The translations under genes and the position numbers were made by a program. The notes beneath the pieces are model-generated. The model had not been told where the DNA came from. It did no database searches and was given only the letters and a program-made list of their open reading frames with translations. Shown here in pieces: positions 63,600-64,000 of a DNA stretch of 64,000 bases. How positions within the stretch are numbered: position 1 is the first letter of the stretch; each line of letters begins with the position of its first letter. This DNA is from Acanthopleura granulata. Its lineage: Eukaryota; Mollusca; Polyplacophora; Chitonida; Chitonidae. The DNA lies in NCBI GenBank assembly GCA_016165875.1, contig JABBOT010000004.1, positions 21,420,007 to 21,484,006 on the forward strand. The letters are read 5' to 3'.

Positions 63600-63789
63600 G
63601 TAAGACTACTAAATATAAGATCCTTGTTGATAAGTAGTTCATCTTAAGCATAATGAGATGTTCTTCTCATTGTGTTCAATAAGAAGGTTCGTGTATCGAT
63701 AAATCTTGTTGGGACCATGGTGACAAACGGTGTACAGCCCTCATCTGGCAATTTACACACTGTAACATGTAAGACCACGTTCATAGGTA

Positions 63790-63866
63790 ACTTGCCAAAG
63801 GTTGGTGGTTTTCCCTGGGAACTCTGGGTGGTATGTTCTCTCATAATACTGGCCACTGCAGGGGCT
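63790..63866 (-). repeat. SINE-like repeat fragment
   Basis: Plus-strand ggttggtggttttccctggg and ataatactggcc correspond to the reverse complement of the repeat core seen at 50.2 kb. Confidence 0.5.
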
Positions 63867-64000
63867 TTTTTTGTAGATAAAAACCTTTTATTGAACTCAG
63901 TTCAAAATTTGCTGAAATTCAATTTTTTTCTCACGCCAATGCCATGTAAACATGGGGAAAACTCAATTTTTCAAGTTTTTGATTGTATTAGGGACATAAA

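Overview
The window is eukaryotic: AT-rich, intron-rich metazoan DNA with GT-AG introns and one coding exon over 6 kb. Several copies of a repeat I know as ubiquitous in molluscan genomes (phrases such as GTTTTACACC, GGCCAGCATTATGGTGG, AGGTTGCTG) point to a mollusc, most likely bivalve or gastropod. That assignment rests on recalled repeat sequence and is an inference. No rRNA, CRISPR or bacterial-type genes were seen, and no functional tRNA.

The minus strand from 42,984 (possibly from a leader near 58,400) down to 4,625 holds one very large gene. Thirteen exons (23,198 to 4,625), plus a tiny start exon at 28,452-28,443, splice in consistent phase into a 2,578-residue protein. It has a roughly 2,060-residue disordered, Ser-rich N-terminal region, mostly one 6,164-bp exon, then a PH domain (about 2085-2180) and a complete but divergent actin fold (about 2200-2578). 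Three further upstream exons (42,984-42,892, 39,757-39,563 and 38,345-37,220) encode a short head, a coiled coil and another Ser/Gln/Asn-rich segment. They end in the same phase, with the same base, as the short start exon. The simplest reading is one gene with two promoters and a 3,046-residue long form. The alternative is that the upstream exons are a separate gene ending in a small exon at 35,120-35,041. I do not recognise a named family with this coiled coil/disordered/PH/actin order; it is the main candidate for something undescribed.

On the plus strand at the right edge, three exons (58,775-58,811, 58,897-58,978, 63,429-63,599) encode the N-terminus of PPP4R2, a regulatory subunit of protein phosphatase 4; the gene runs off the window. 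Its start lies head-to-head with the putative leader exon of the giant gene, suggesting a shared divergent promoter at about 58,350-58,760.

The rest is intron or intergenic DNA rich in small mobile and repetitive elements. These are a degenerate retroelement relic (2,160-2,971), two related inverted-repeat elements (1,845-2,062 and 57,827-58,027), a 43.2-kb foldback, a 575-bp intronic foldback (39.9-40.5 kb), and SINE-like molluscan repeats. There are also minisatellites: an apparently identical 47-bp x 11 array beside an exon at 38.4-38.9 kb, a 39-bp array at 35.3-35.95 kb, a roughly 50-bp array at 49.0-49.5 kb and a 29-bp x 4 array at 52.95-53.06 kb.
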